53,016 nucleotides of DNA, from positions 1-53,016 of the forward strand of contig NZ_JAKIHL010000018.1 of the NCBI RefSeq assembly GCF_021608135.1, read 5' to 3'. The notes beneath the pieces are model-generated. The model had not been told where the DNA came from. It made no database searches and worked only from the letters and a program-made list of their open reading frames with translations. The translations under genes were made by a program, and so were the position numbers. The first letter of the stretch is position 1; the number at the start of each line of letters is the position of its first letter. The DNA comes from Microaerobacter geothermalis (GTDB lineage Bacteria > Bacillota > Bacilli > DSM-22679). This document shows, in pieces, positions 1-7,502 of this stretch.

Positions 1-140
1 TTGGGGAGATCGCGTTCAGTGGGAAAATACCGGCTTAAAAATCTGAAAATGATGCAGTTTTTCCCTTAGACATTGAGGAGATATTGTGGCGGCAGCCCAC
101 GGAAAAAAGCACATCGCAAAAAGCTCTTGTAGAGTAAATC

Positions 141-169
141 TTGATATCTTTTTATCAGTGTGCTAACAT
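141..169 (+). promoter_or_regulatory. Promoter of the 6S-like RNA
   Basis: A sigma-A type promoter is visible: TTGATA at 141-146 and TAACAT at 164-169, separated by 17 bp. It places the transcript start at about 176-180, just before the 5' arm of the RNA's terminal stem. Bases 1-140 hold nothing I can assign. Confidence 0.6.
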
Positions 170-176
170 AGAGTCA

Positions 177-372
177 GAAAGATTAAGAGCCCTGGGATGC
201 ACGTGATGGACCGAGAGTTTATAACCAACACCATCACATAGGGAGTTCGGAGTCTTGACAGGGATTAGATGCCGTGCAGGAGCGGAACTATGAACTGGCG
301 AGCAGAACACCCACCTGCTACGAGGCAGGTTTATAACTTAGGGAACACGACATGTTGGGGCTCTTAAATGAT
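177..372 (+). ncRNA. ssrS: 6S-like regulatory RNA
   Basis: This is a roughly 190-nt non-coding stretch with its own promoter and terminator. Its two ends pair: TTAAGAGCCC at 183-192 is the exact complement of GGGCTCTTAA at 358-367, and further pairing (GCACGTG against CACGAC) continues inward. A local hairpin (ACCTGC...GCAGGT, about 312-332) lies in the 3' half. A long closed rod with an open middle is the layout of 6S RNA, which binds sigma-A RNA polymerase in stationary phase. B. subtilis carries a 6S gene close to yrvM, and a yrvM homologue lies downstream here. The family call rests on size, closing stem and neighbourhood; a covariance model search was not possible. Another structured RNA is the alternative. 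Confidence 0.6.
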
Positions 373-384
373 AACGCTTGCACT

Positions 385-408
385 ACCGACCTTTTGGGTC
401 GGTTTTTT
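385..408 (+). terminator. Intrinsic terminator of the 6S-like RNA
   Basis: ACCGACC (385-391) and GGGTCGGT (396-403) form a stem around a TTTT loop, followed by a run of six T residues. It ends the 6S-like transcript before the hydrolase gene. Confidence 0.8.
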
Positions 409-431
409 GTTCGTAAAAGAGCGGGAAAAAA

Positions 432-461
432 TTGACAATCGGTAAATAGTTTCGGTATTGT
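432..461 (+). promoter_or_regulatory. Putative promoter of the hydrolase gene
   Basis: A consensus -35 box TTGACA (432-437) is followed after 18 bp by TATTGT (456-461). It lies between the upstream terminator and the ribosome binding site at 471-479. Confidence 0.5.
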
Positions 462-488
462 AGAATGGACGAAAGGGGGCTAGAAAAA

Positions 489-1265
489 ATGAAGCAATAT
501 ATCAAGAATAAAAAGGGTTTAATGATACATCTCATTGAAAACATCTTCGGTTCAAAGGAGCTTTTTATACTCTGTCATGGATTCACTGGAAGCGTTGAAA
601 GTCATGTTATTTTGAAAATACGGGAATTATTATCCGAGTTAAAGCTAGACAATGTTTCTATTGATTTCACCAATAACATAAATGATTCGGGAGGTGACTT
701 CTCCTTACATACCATTTCCGGGGAAATAGAAGATCTGCAAACGGTTTATGACAAATATCAGGCCCTTTACGAAAAAATATATTTAGTTGGCCATAGCATG
801 GGTTGTTTTGTTACTACCCGTTTTGCCATCGGGCGTCCGCTAGATGGGTTAATTCTCGTTGCACCTCCTTATTCAATGAAAGAAACCATACAAAGGGCAG
901 CAATGGCTCAGAATGAAAATCTTGATGAAGCTTTGGCTAAATGGAAGGAAAAGGGTTATACAATGATTTACAAGGAAAGCTTGCAGAAATCTTTCCCATT
1001 AAACTATTCTTTTTATGAAGATTTAACTCAATGGGAAGATATGGATCTTGCTAGTTATTATCAGAAGCTGGAATGCCCGGCTTTTGTTGTACTGTCATCG
1101 GACGACCTGGTTGTACCTCCTTGGCAGTCAAAAAAATTATTTTATTCTTTGGGTTCAAAGGAAAAAATATTGGTTGAAATCGCCGGGGCAACCCATTCCT
1201 TTGATAATGGTACAGACGGGAAATTAACGGAGGCCATAAGAGAATACTTGTCCGCCAAAATTTAG
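489..1265 (+). CDS. Alpha/beta hydrolase (serine hydrolase family)
   Basis: A 258-residue cytoplasmic protein of the alpha/beta hydrolase fold, closest in look to the serine aminopeptidase/Hydrolase_4 esterase group. The oxyanion-side motif CHGF is near residue 30. The nucleophile elbow GHSMG places the catalytic serine near residue 103. A late Asp (SSDDLVVP) and GATHSF supply the probable acid and histidine. The start is set at 489 because AAAGGGGG (471-479) lies 9 bp upstream; an in-frame ATG at 465 lacks a ribosome binding site. The substrate cannot be told from sequence. It stands alone behind its own promoter and is not part of the conserved yrvM-yrvN block. Confidence 0.85.
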   Translation: MKQYIKNKKGLMIHLIENIFGSKELFILCHGFTGSVESHVILKIRELLSELKLDNVSIDFTNNINDSGGDFSLHTISGEIEDLQTVYDKYQALYEKIYLVGHSMGCFVTTRFAIGRPLDGLILVAPPYSMKETIQRAAMAQNENLDEALAKWKEKGYTMIYKESLQKSFPLNYSFYEDLTQWEDMDLASYYQKLECPAFVVLSSDDLVVPPWQSKKLFYSLGSKEKILVEIAGATHSFDNGTDGKLTEAIREYLSAKI

Positions 1266-1300
1266 AGATAGAACTAAACGCTCGTGACTCTTCGGGTCAC

Positions 1301-1337
1301 AAATTGATATGAAAATGTATTATTTTCATATCAATTT
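1301..1337. repeat. Palindromic repeat, copy 1 (may act as terminator)
   Basis: A perfect 16-bp inverted repeat, left arm AAATTGATATGAAAAT, right arm ATTTTCATATCAATTT, with a short loop. It is preceded by GGGTCAC. A near copy stands at 2242-2275 on the other side of tcdA with the same lead-in. AT-rich arms without a T tract make a plain terminator role uncertain. Confidence 0.7.
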
Positions 1338-1423
1338 GCTAAGTGTAGCTTTAGATTCGTATTTAGCCAAGACCTATGAATGGAAATAAGCTAGATAACA
1401 CTTGAACAACAGGGAGGAAATAT

Positions 1424-2197
1424 ATGCTACATCAATTTTCCCGCACTGAGTTAGCCATTGGACCGGAAGGTCTGGAAGCATTAAAAAAATCAACGGTTGC
1501 TGTTCTGGGGATTGGGGGAGTGGGTTCTTTTACTGTAGAAGCCCTGGCAAGAACTGCTGTAGGAAAACTTATTTTAATCGATAAAGACGTTGTTGATATC
1601 ACCAATATTAATCGGCAAATCCATGCTAATTTAAACACTATTGGGCAGTCTAAAGCCGAGCTAATGAAAGAAAGAGTTAAAGCGATTAACCCGGAGTGTG
1701 ATGTCATCACGATGAATATGTTTTACACCCCTGAGACAGCTTATCAGCTTTTTGGCCATTTTCTTGATTATGTGGCAGATGCCTCCGATACCATTTCGGG
1801 AAAAATCCATCTGATAAAGGAATGCTACTCAAGGAAGATCCCCATTATTTCCAGTATGGGAGCAGCCAATAAGACGGATCCTACTAAATTTAAAGTAGCG
1901 GATATATCGGAAACATCTTATGATCCTATTGCAAAGGTGATCAGACAAAAGCTAAGAAAGGATTATGGTATCCGAAAAGGGGTTAAGGTGGTATACTCCA
2001 AGGAAATACCTGTTAAGCAGCGTGAAGATGTGCTACAAAAAGTGGTTACCAATCCGGATTCACCGATTCGCAAAGCAAAAATGCCCCCTTCCAGCAATGC
2101 ATTTGTTCCATCTGTGGCAGGATTGATCATGGCCTCGGTGATTATCAATGATTTGCTGGTCAAGGCGGGGATAGAAATTCCAAGGGTTAACCACTGA
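1424..2197 (+). CDS. tcdA: tRNA threonylcarbamoyladenosine dehydratase (TcdA/YrvM)
   Basis: A 257-residue ThiF/MoeB/E1-like enzyme. TcdA proteins use ATP to cyclise t6A at position 37 of ANN-decoding tRNAs to ct6A. The N-terminal Rossmann motif GIGGVGS is at about residues 29-35, followed by the family's IDKD...NINRQIHA stretch and the adenylate-binding D-A-S-D-T-I region near residue 120. Length is normal for the family. The ribosome binding site GGGAGG is 8 bp upstream of the ATG. In B. subtilis yrvM lies next to yrvN (rarA); here four small genes separate them. It is flanked on both sides by copies of the same palindrome. Confidence 0.93.
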   Translation: MLHQFSRTELAIGPEGLEALKKSTVAVLGIGGVGSFTVEALARTAVGKLILIDKDVVDITNINRQIHANLNTIGQSKAELMKERVKAINPECDVITMNMFYTPETAYQLFGHFLDYVADASDTISGKIHLIKECYSRKIPIISSMGAANKTDPTKFKVADISETSYDPIAKVIRQKLRKDYGIRKGVKVVYSKEIPVKQREDVLQKVVTNPDSPIRKAKMPPSSNAFVPSVAGLIMASVIINDLLVKAGIEIPRVNH

Positions 2198-2241
2198 AAG
2201 GGAAGGATCATCTAAAGAAAATTTATATGATCATCGGTCAC

Positions 2242-2275
2242 AATTTGATATGAAAATGTTTTTTCATATCAAATT
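2242..2275. repeat. Palindromic repeat, copy 2
   Basis: A perfect 15-bp inverted repeat, AATTTGATATGAAAA / TTTTCATATCAAATT, with a TGTT loop, preceded by CGGTCAC as in copy 1 at 1301-1337. The two copies share arm sequence and left context, so they are one repeat family and not two unrelated terminators. Confidence 0.7.
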
Positions 2276-2341
2276 TATTGTGTTTGGAGAATAGATTGTT
2301 AATATTTTGAGAAAATAAGGGGGTTAAGGAGGGATTGGTTG

Positions 2342-2566
2342 ATGTTTTTAACACGTAGAGGATTTGTTAAGTGGCTGACTGCATCCATTCTAACCTTTCT
2401 CCTATACCCTTGGATCGGGGAATTTAATACCACTAAAGTATCTGCATTACCTTCTAATCCTTATACCGATCATCTTAGAAAGGGGATGGTTTGTCTAGGT
2501 GAGTTCAATCCAACTAAAGGGGAAAGATGGATGATTCAGTCAAATTGGCAACATGAAATTTACTAA
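2342..2566 (+). CDS. Short protein with Tat-like signal, probable gene remnant
   Basis: A 74-residue reading frame with a strong ribosome binding site (AAGGAGGG, 2327-2334) 7 bp upstream of the ATG. Its N-terminus MFLTRRGFVKWLTASILTFL contains a twin-arginine motif (T-R-R-G-F-V-K) followed by a hydrophobic stretch and VSA, a plausible cleavage site. Only about 40 residues follow and they match nothing I recognise. A Tat signal on so short a passenger suggests the 5' remnant of a larger exported, cofactor-binding protein whose body has been deleted. The start signals look intact. Confidence 0.45.
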   Translation: MFLTRRGFVKWLTASILTFLLYPWIGEFNTTKVSALPSNPYTDHLRKGMVCLGEFNPTKGERWMIQSNWQHEIY

Positions 2567-2631
2567 AAAAATTCAGGCCTCTTTATGGTGGGGAGAGCGC
2601 CATTAAAGCCCATTGTCAAAAATGGAACTGG

Positions 2632-3288
2632 TTAAATCTTTTTATATAGAAGATACGAATATACAGTTATCATGATTACGCTGATCATGAGAGGAGTAAA
2701 TAGAAGAATTGCTTTTACGGCCGGATCAAAGAATATGCCTGACAGGCCGATAATCCCTGTTAAAACAAATAATTTTCCGCCCAGCCGATGGGTTTTTTGC
2801 CAAACGGATTCATTTGCCAGGGTCCATGGAGTACGGATTCCAATAAAATAATTGTGGCGAAACCTTCCCATGTAGTTTCCTATAATGATAAATAAGAAGG
2901 ATACGGCAATAGGAACGAACAGTGAGGCGTCCAGTGAAGCCTCTCCCCTCCCCACCCTTACTCCGTTCAAGACGGTGAAAAGCTGAAGAAAAATTAAAAG
3001 GACATGAATGGACCATCTCACAATGGTATAGCTGCCGATGAAAAGAGAATAATTATTTTTGCTCGGATCAATCTTGGGTAATAACAGAAATAGAAAAAAC
3101 ATCCCTAAATTAATTCCGGGAATCAAAAACAACAGAGTGTCTTTTGATAAATAATCATCAACCTCTCCACTTAAATTCCAATGGGAGGGAATTTGATCAG
3201 GCAATTGTTTGTACAGGAGAAAACCGGGAAGAAAACTGACTATAATCAACACAAACAGGACGAAATTACTCCCCTTAAAAATCTTCAT
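2632..3288 (-). CDS. SdpI-like membrane protein (DUF1648)
   Basis: A 218-residue integral membrane protein with about six hydrophobic segments. The N-terminal DUF1648 signature LPDQIPSHWNLSGEVDDY is typical of SdpI-family proteins. In B. subtilis SdpI gives immunity to the SdpC toxin and sequesters the repressor SdpR at the membrane. The gene overlaps the upstream ArsR-type regulator by 4 bp, the same regulator-immunity pairing as sdpRI. No sdpC-like toxin gene is visible nearby, so a role in self-immunity is inferred only from family and pairing. Confidence 0.85.
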   Translation of the reverse strand: MKIFKGSNFVLFVLIIVSFLPGFLLYKQLPDQIPSHWNLSGEVDDYLSKDTLLFLIPGINLGMFFLFLLLPKIDPSKNNYSLFIGSYTIVRWSIHVLLIFLQLFTVLNGVRVGRGEASLDASLFVPIAVSFLFIIIGNYMGRFRHNYFIGIRTPWTLANESVWQKTHRLGGKLFVLTGIIGLSGIFFDPAVKAILLFTPLMISVIMITVYSYLLYKKI

Positions 3289-3563
3289 AACTTTTTCTTC
3301 CTTTCTTTTGGATCTTTAAATTGAAGGAACCAGGCAACCAATTCCTGAAATACGGTGGTATTTAATGAATAGTAAATAAATTGCCCTTTTCTTTGATCAA
3401 TTACGATATTGGCCTGTTTCAGTAAATTAAGATGATGAGATATACTTGGCTTTGTCATTTCAAAATGTTCCGCAATATCTCCTGCCGTCATATTCCTTTC
3501 CTTCAAGAGCTGGATAATTTGTCGCCGCGTTGGATCTGAAAGGGCCTTGAAGGTGTCATTCAT
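3285..3563 (-). CDS. ArsR/SdpR-family winged-helix repressor
   Basis: A winged-helix DNA-binding protein of about 92 residues. FKALSDPTRRQIIQLL opens the fold and TKPSISHHLNLLKQANIV is the recognition helix region. It lacks the Cys pairs of metal-sensing ArsR proteins, and the C-terminal VAWFLQF is like SdpR. The start was placed at the third ATG (MNDTFKAL); ATGs at 3581 and 3569 are also in frame, and no clear ribosome binding site decides. It overlaps the downstream SdpI-like gene. The upstream region 3580-3625 has AT-rich inverted repeats (TTTAGA...TCTAAA) that could be the autoregulatory operator. Confidence 0.85.
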   Translation of the reverse strand: MNDTFKALSDPTRRQIIQLLKERNMTAGDIAEHFEMTKPSISHHLNLLKQANIVIDQRKGQFIYYSLNTTVFQELVAWFLQFKDPKERKKKL

Positions 3564-3725
3564 TTGCATCACTCGCTTCATAATTTAGAGATTTAGATAA
3601 ACTTCTAAATAAAATATATGCCAGATGCAAGCTCAAAGTCAATAAAGGCGTTTGCTTAATTTTACTCGTTAATTCCATTTCTCTTGGTGTAAAATATGTA
3701 ATGAGAAAGAAAAGGAGGGGTTCCC

Positions 3726-4289
3726 TTGAAACTAGGAGTGGATATTGATGGCACAATCAAAAAAACGCAACAGGCGGCCATTCAGGTTTTTAATGAAGAA
3801 TTGGGAAAAAATTTGACGGAGGAAGATATAGACAGTTTCTACTTGGACGAACCTTATGGATTAACCCAAAAAGAGGGAAAAAGGCTTTGGAGAAAATTGG
3901 AGCATCGAATCTATTCCCTTGGAGTTCCCATCGAGCAGGCGGCTGAAACGTTATCCCAATTGGTAAAGGATGGTCATGAAGTTTATTTTATTACAGCAAG
4001 GCCAGGAATGAAGCATATTCGAGAGGTAACCGTCAACTGGTTGAAAAAGCACGGATTTCCCTACAACGGTGATAACCTTTACATGAATTCCCAGGATAAG
4101 GCAAAGGTTGCACAGGAATTAGGAATTGATCTTTTTTTTGAGGATGCCCCTGATCATTTAGATCGACTTATTCATGCTAAAATTCCAACGGTTGTGGTGG
4201 ATGCCGTGTATAACAGAGAATATACCGATATACCCCGTTTAACCCATTGGCAGGATGCCTATGGAATTATTTCTGATTTGCAGGACTAG
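3726..4289 (+). CDS. HAD-superfamily 5'(3')-deoxyribonucleotidase-like protein
   Basis: A 187-residue haloacid-dehalogenase phosphatase of the NT5C/YqfW type. Motif I is VDIDGTI (residues 5-11, both catalytic Asp present), motif II is FITARP, and motif IV FFEDAPDHLD is close to the C-terminus. Such proteins dephosphorylate nucleoside monophosphates, but substrate assignment is by family only. Translation starts at TTG 3726 behind the strong ribosome binding site AAGGAGGGG (3712-3720). It is a single gene; a copy of a dispersed repeat follows it. Confidence 0.8.
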   Translation: MKLGVDIDGTIKKTQQAAIQVFNEELGKNLTEEDIDSFYLDEPYGLTQKEGKRLWRKLEHRIYSLGVPIEQAAETLSQLVKDGHEVYFITARPGMKHIREVTVNWLKKHGFPYNGDNLYMNSQDKAKVAQELGIDLFFEDAPDHLDRLIHAKIPTVVVDAVYNREYTDIPRLTHWQDAYGIISDLQD

Positions 4290-4299
4290 CTTGATAAGT

Positions 4300-4420
4300 G
4301 GAACTAAAGATTTATACGTCCGCTAGTCGAGTTCGAGCAAAGAAGTGATTAAAGTTCGCTTCATAGCTAAAAAACGGAGCCCTCTAAAACATCTGGGGAT
4401 TTCGTTTATGGAGTCAGTTT
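4300..4420 (+). repeat. Dispersed repeat family 1, copy A (3'-truncated)
   Basis: It starts GGAACTAAAGATTTA and continues with the family core ACGTCCGC...GTCGAGTTCG...TTAAAGT(T/C)CGCTTC..AGCTAAA...ACGGAGCCCT and CATCTGGG..ATTTCG..ATGGAGTCAGTTT. The same series recurs in copies B (16002) and C (17304). Similarity ends near 4420, so the right terminal arm is missing. It is non-coding and fills most of the gap before rarA. Confidence 0.75.
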
Positions 4421-4427
4421 TCCCACC

Positions 4428-4456
4428 TTTACACTAGGAATTTAAAAACGTATAAT
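4428..4456 (+). promoter_or_regulatory. Promoter of rarA
   Basis: TTTACA (4428-4433) and a perfect TATAAT (4451-4456) are separated by 17 bp, 24 bp before the rarA start codon. It begins right after the dispersed repeat copy A. Confidence 0.75.
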
Positions 4457-4479
4457 GAACGGGAAAAGGTGGTAAGAAA

Positions 4480-5817
4480 ATGGATTTATTCACATATTCT
4501 GAGGAACAGCAACGAGAAGCAAAAGGACCTTTGGCTGCCCGAATGAGACCCAGCAGCTTGGATGAGTTTGTCGGACAGCAACATATTGTAGGTCCGGGGA
4601 AATTGCTTCGGAGGGCTATTGAAGCTGACCAACTATCATCTGTTATTTTCTATGGGCCCCCCGGGACAGGGAAAACGACATTGGCCAGGGTGATCGCGAA
4701 CACAACGAAAAGCACTTTTACCCAATTAAATGCCGTAACGGCAGGGGTCAGTGATATCCGGCAGATTATAACTGAGGCAAAGCAACGATTGGGTATGTAC
4801 CAACAAAAAACGATATTGTTTGTAGATGAAATTCACCGGTTCAATAAAGCCCAACAGGATGCCCTACTTCCCTTTGTGGAAGACGGGGTAGTTATTCTAA
4901 TTGGTGCCACGACGGAGAATCCCTTTTTTGAAGTGAATCCGGCCCTCCTTTCCAGATCACAAATTTTTTCCCTTACGCTGCTCTCAGAAGAGGATTTGCG
5001 ACAGGTAGCAATAAGAGCATTAAATGATAGGGAAAAGGGATTGGGAAACTGGCAGGTACATATGGAAGAAGATGCCCTTCTTCATCTCATTCGTTATGCC
5101 GAGGGAGATGCAAGAAGAATGTTAAATGCATTGGAATTGGCTGTGGTTACAACCCCTCCCGATTATGAAGGAACCATTCATGTCACGTTAGATGTGGCAG
5201 TGGATTCAATTCAGCGACGGGCTGTCCGCTATGATAAATCAGGTGATAACCATTATGATACCATTTCTGCATTTATTAAATCGATTCGGGGGTCTGATCC
5301 TGATGCGGCCCTTTACTGGTTAGCCAGAATGATTGATGCCGGGGAAGACCCTAAATTTATCGCCAGGAGAATGATTATAGCAGCATCCGAGGATGTTGGA
5401 AATGCGGACCCGAGGGGATTGCAGGTAGCAGTTTCAGCCTTCCAGGCCCTAGATATCATTGGAATGCCGGAAGGAAGGATTCCATTGGCACAGGCGGTAA
5501 CCTATCTTGCCTGTGCTCCGAAAAGCAATGCAGCCTATAACGGAATCAATCAAGCCTTGCGCTACATAAACGAGAAAGGCCATGGCGAGGTTCCATCCCA
5601 TTTGAAGGATGCATCTTATAAGGGTGCCAAGAAATTGGGGCATGGAGTTGGATATTTGTATCCCCATGATTATCCGGGCGGTTATGTCAATCAATCCTAC
5701 TTTCCGGATGGTGTGCATCAACAATTTTACCACCCGGTTAACCGAGGTTATGAGAAACAAATAGGATTATATCTCAATTGGATTCAAGAGCAAAAGAAAA
5801 AGGAAAAACTGGAATAG
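4480..5817 (+). CDS. rarA: Replication-associated recombination protein A (RarA/MgsA)
   Basis: A 445-residue AAA+ ATPase of the RarA/WRNIP1 family, which acts at stalled replication forks and interacts with SSB. Walker [10 protein letters not shown] is near residues 59-67. Walker B is [10 protein letters not shown] near residue 112, followed by sensor 1 (GATTEN). The C-terminal tetramerisation/SSB-binding half shows the family run ...[15 protein letters not shown] and [14 protein letters not shown]. It has full family length, its own promoter and the ribosome binding site AAGGTGG. It is yrvN in the B. subtilis order and lies directly before cymR. Confidence 0.95.
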   Translation: MDLFTYSEEQQREAKGPLAARMRPSSLDEFVGQQHIVGPGKLLRRAIEADQLSSVIFYGPPGTGKTTLARVIANTTKSTFTQLNAVTAGVSDIRQIITEAKQRLGMYQQKTILFVDEIHRFNKAQQDALLPFVEDGVVILIGATTENPFFEVNPALLSRSQIFSLTLLSEEDLRQVAIRALNDREKGLGNWQVHMEEDALLHLIRYAEGDARRMLNALELAVVTTPPDYEGTIHVTLDVAVDSIQRRAVRYDKSGDNHYDTISAFIKSIRGSDPDAALYWLARMIDAGEDPKFIARRMIIAASEDVGNADPRGLQVAVSAFQALDIIGMPEGRIPLAQAVTYLACAPKSNAAYNGINQALRYINEKGHGEVPSHLKDASYKGAKKLGHGVGYLYPHDYPGGYVNQSYFPDGVHQQFYHPVNRGYEKQIGLYLNWIQEQKKKEKLE

Positions 5818-5832
5818 GGGGAGAAACTTTTT

Positions 5833-6246
5833 ATGAAAGTTTCGACGAAAGGAAGATATGGATTAACCTTAATGATCGATTTGGCCAGCCATTTTGGAGA
5901 AGGACCCATTTCTTTAAAAAGCATTGCCCAGCGGAATGATTTGTCTGAGCATTATTTAGAACAACTGATCGCACCACTTAGAAATGCCGGGCTGGTGAAG
6001 AGCATGAGGGGGGCATATGGCGGGTACATTTTATCAAGGCCACCTGAAGAAATAACTGCCGGAGATGTGATTCGCGTGCTGGAAGGCCCTATTTCTCCGG
6101 TGGAATTTATTGACGAAGAAGAACCTGCCAAAAGGGAGCTGTGGATCAGAATCCGCGACAGCATTACAGAAGTATTGGATTCGACTACTCTGGCCGATTT
6201 GGCATCCCATGGTGATAAGGGAGATAATTATATGTTTTACATTTAA
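5833..6246 (+). CDS. cymR: Rrf2-family regulator, CymR-like
   Basis: A 137-residue Rrf2 winged-helix protein: MKVSTKGRYGLTLMIDLA is the family opening and LSEHYLEQLIAPLRNAGLV the recognition region. It has no Cys triad for an iron-sulfur cluster, which fits CymR (repressor of cysteine/methionine genes, working with CysK) and not IscR. It begins 15 bp after rarA and is followed by the cysteine desulfurase gene, matching cymR-yrvO of B. subtilis. Confidence 0.88.
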   Translation: MKVSTKGRYGLTLMIDLASHFGEGPISLKSIAQRNDLSEHYLEQLIAPLRNAGLVKSMRGAYGGYILSRPPEEITAGDVIRVLEGPISPVEFIDEEEPAKRELWIRIRDSITEVLDSTTLADLASHGDKGDNYMFYI

Positions 6247-6277
6247 TCTAGGATCTAGTGAAAAGTGGTGAACACAT

Positions 6278-7438
6278 ATGCAGCAGATATACTTGGACCA
6301 TGCCGCAACAACGCCCGTTCATCCATTGGTATATGAAGCGATGGAGCCTTTTTTTAAGAAGATATACGGAAATCCATCCAGCATTCATGGGTTCGGAAGA
6401 ACAGTTCGCCTCCATATCGATGAGGCCAGGGAAAAGATTGCCCGTTCCATTCACGCTGAACCCGGACAAATTGTGTTTACCAGCGGTGGAACGGAAGCGG
6501 ATAATATGGCCATTATTGGTGTAGCTTTGGCTAACCGGCAAAAAGGCAATCATATTATTACATCACAGATTGAACATCATGCCGTTCTTCATGCCTGCGA
6601 ATATTTAGAAAAAATGGGATTTGAAGTAACTTATCTTCCAGTAGACTTATCAGGAAAGGTAAACTTGAAAGATGTGGCAAAGGCCATCAAAGATCAAACG
6701 ATCTTAATTAGTATCATGTATGGAAACAATGAGGTGGGGACTCTACAGCCCGTTTCAGAGATTGGTCATTTGGCTCGGGAAAAGGGGATTTATGTTCATA
6801 GTGATGCCGTACAAGCCTTCGGCACGATTCCCATTGATGTAAGCACATTACCGGTTGATCTATTATCCTTCTCTGCCCACAAAATGAACGGCCCAAAAGG
6901 AATCGGTGCTTTATATATTTCCAAAAAAGTTCTTATCTTACCCCATATCTTGGGTGGTTCCCAGGAGAAAAAACGAAGGGCCGGAACGGAAAATGTTCCT
7001 GGTATTATCGGGTTTTCCAAGGCTGTAGAAATTGCCATGGGAACCATGGAAGAAAAACGGGAGAAATATATCCGGTTCCGCAAGATCATGACAGATACAT
7101 TTAGTAAAGAAGAAATCGTTTATCATGTAAACGGACATTCAGAAGAGTATCTTCCTCATATTTTAAATGTCAGTTTTCCGGGAACCAAAACAGAAACCTT
7201 GTTGATGGCACTGGATATGGAAGGAATTGCTGCCGCCAGCGGATCTGCCTGCTCATCCGGTTCCTTGGAGGTTTCCCATGTACTGCGTTCCATGTGTTTA
7301 AAGGAAGAATTGACCCAATCAGCCGTCCGTTTTAGCTTTGGATATGGCTTGACAGAAGAAGATATACAGCTTGCTGCTAAAAAAACTGCCCAGATAGTAA
7401 AGAGATTAATCATGAAAAAAGGAAAAACTCCTAAATAA
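6278..7438 (+). CDS. Cysteine desulfurase (YrvO/NifS-like)
   Basis: A 386-residue fold-type I PLP enzyme that releases sulfur from cysteine as a protein persulfide. YLDHAATTP opens the protein. Also visible are TSGGTEADNMAI, the PLP lysine in SFSAHKMNGPKG (near residue 206), and the active-site cysteine loop SGSACSSGS near residue 326. In B. subtilis yrvO is followed by mnmA and serves tRNA 2-thiouridylation; mnmA is missing here, so the sulfur acceptor is open. A repeat-free 64-bp gap separates it from recD2. Confidence 0.93.
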   Translation: MQQIYLDHAATTPVHPLVYEAMEPFFKKIYGNPSSIHGFGRTVRLHIDEAREKIARSIHAEPGQIVFTSGGTEADNMAIIGVALANRQKGNHIITSQIEHHAVLHACEYLEKMGFEVTYLPVDLSGKVNLKDVAKAIKDQTILISIMYGNNEVGTLQPVSEIGHLAREKGIYVHSDAVQAFGTIPIDVSTLPVDLLSFSAHKMNGPKGIGALYISKKVLILPHILGGSQEKKRRAGTENVPGIIGFSKAVEIAMGTMEEKREKYIRFRKIMTDTFSKEEIVYHVNGHSEEYLPHILNVSFPGTKTETLLMALDMEGIAAASGSACSSGSLEVSHVLRSMCLKEELTQSAVRFSFGYGLTEEDIQLAAKKTAQIVKRLIMKKGKTPK

Positions 7439-7502
7439 TACCATGGTTTATCACGTATATGTTATAATAAGTTTGGATAAATGGTAGCGGAGGACGGAGG
7501 AA

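Noticed and set aside
4300-4420. A riboswitch or leader upstream of rarA
   Set aside because: The same sequence occurs in three other intergenic places unrelated in function, so it is a dispersed repeat. rarA has its own promoter after it.
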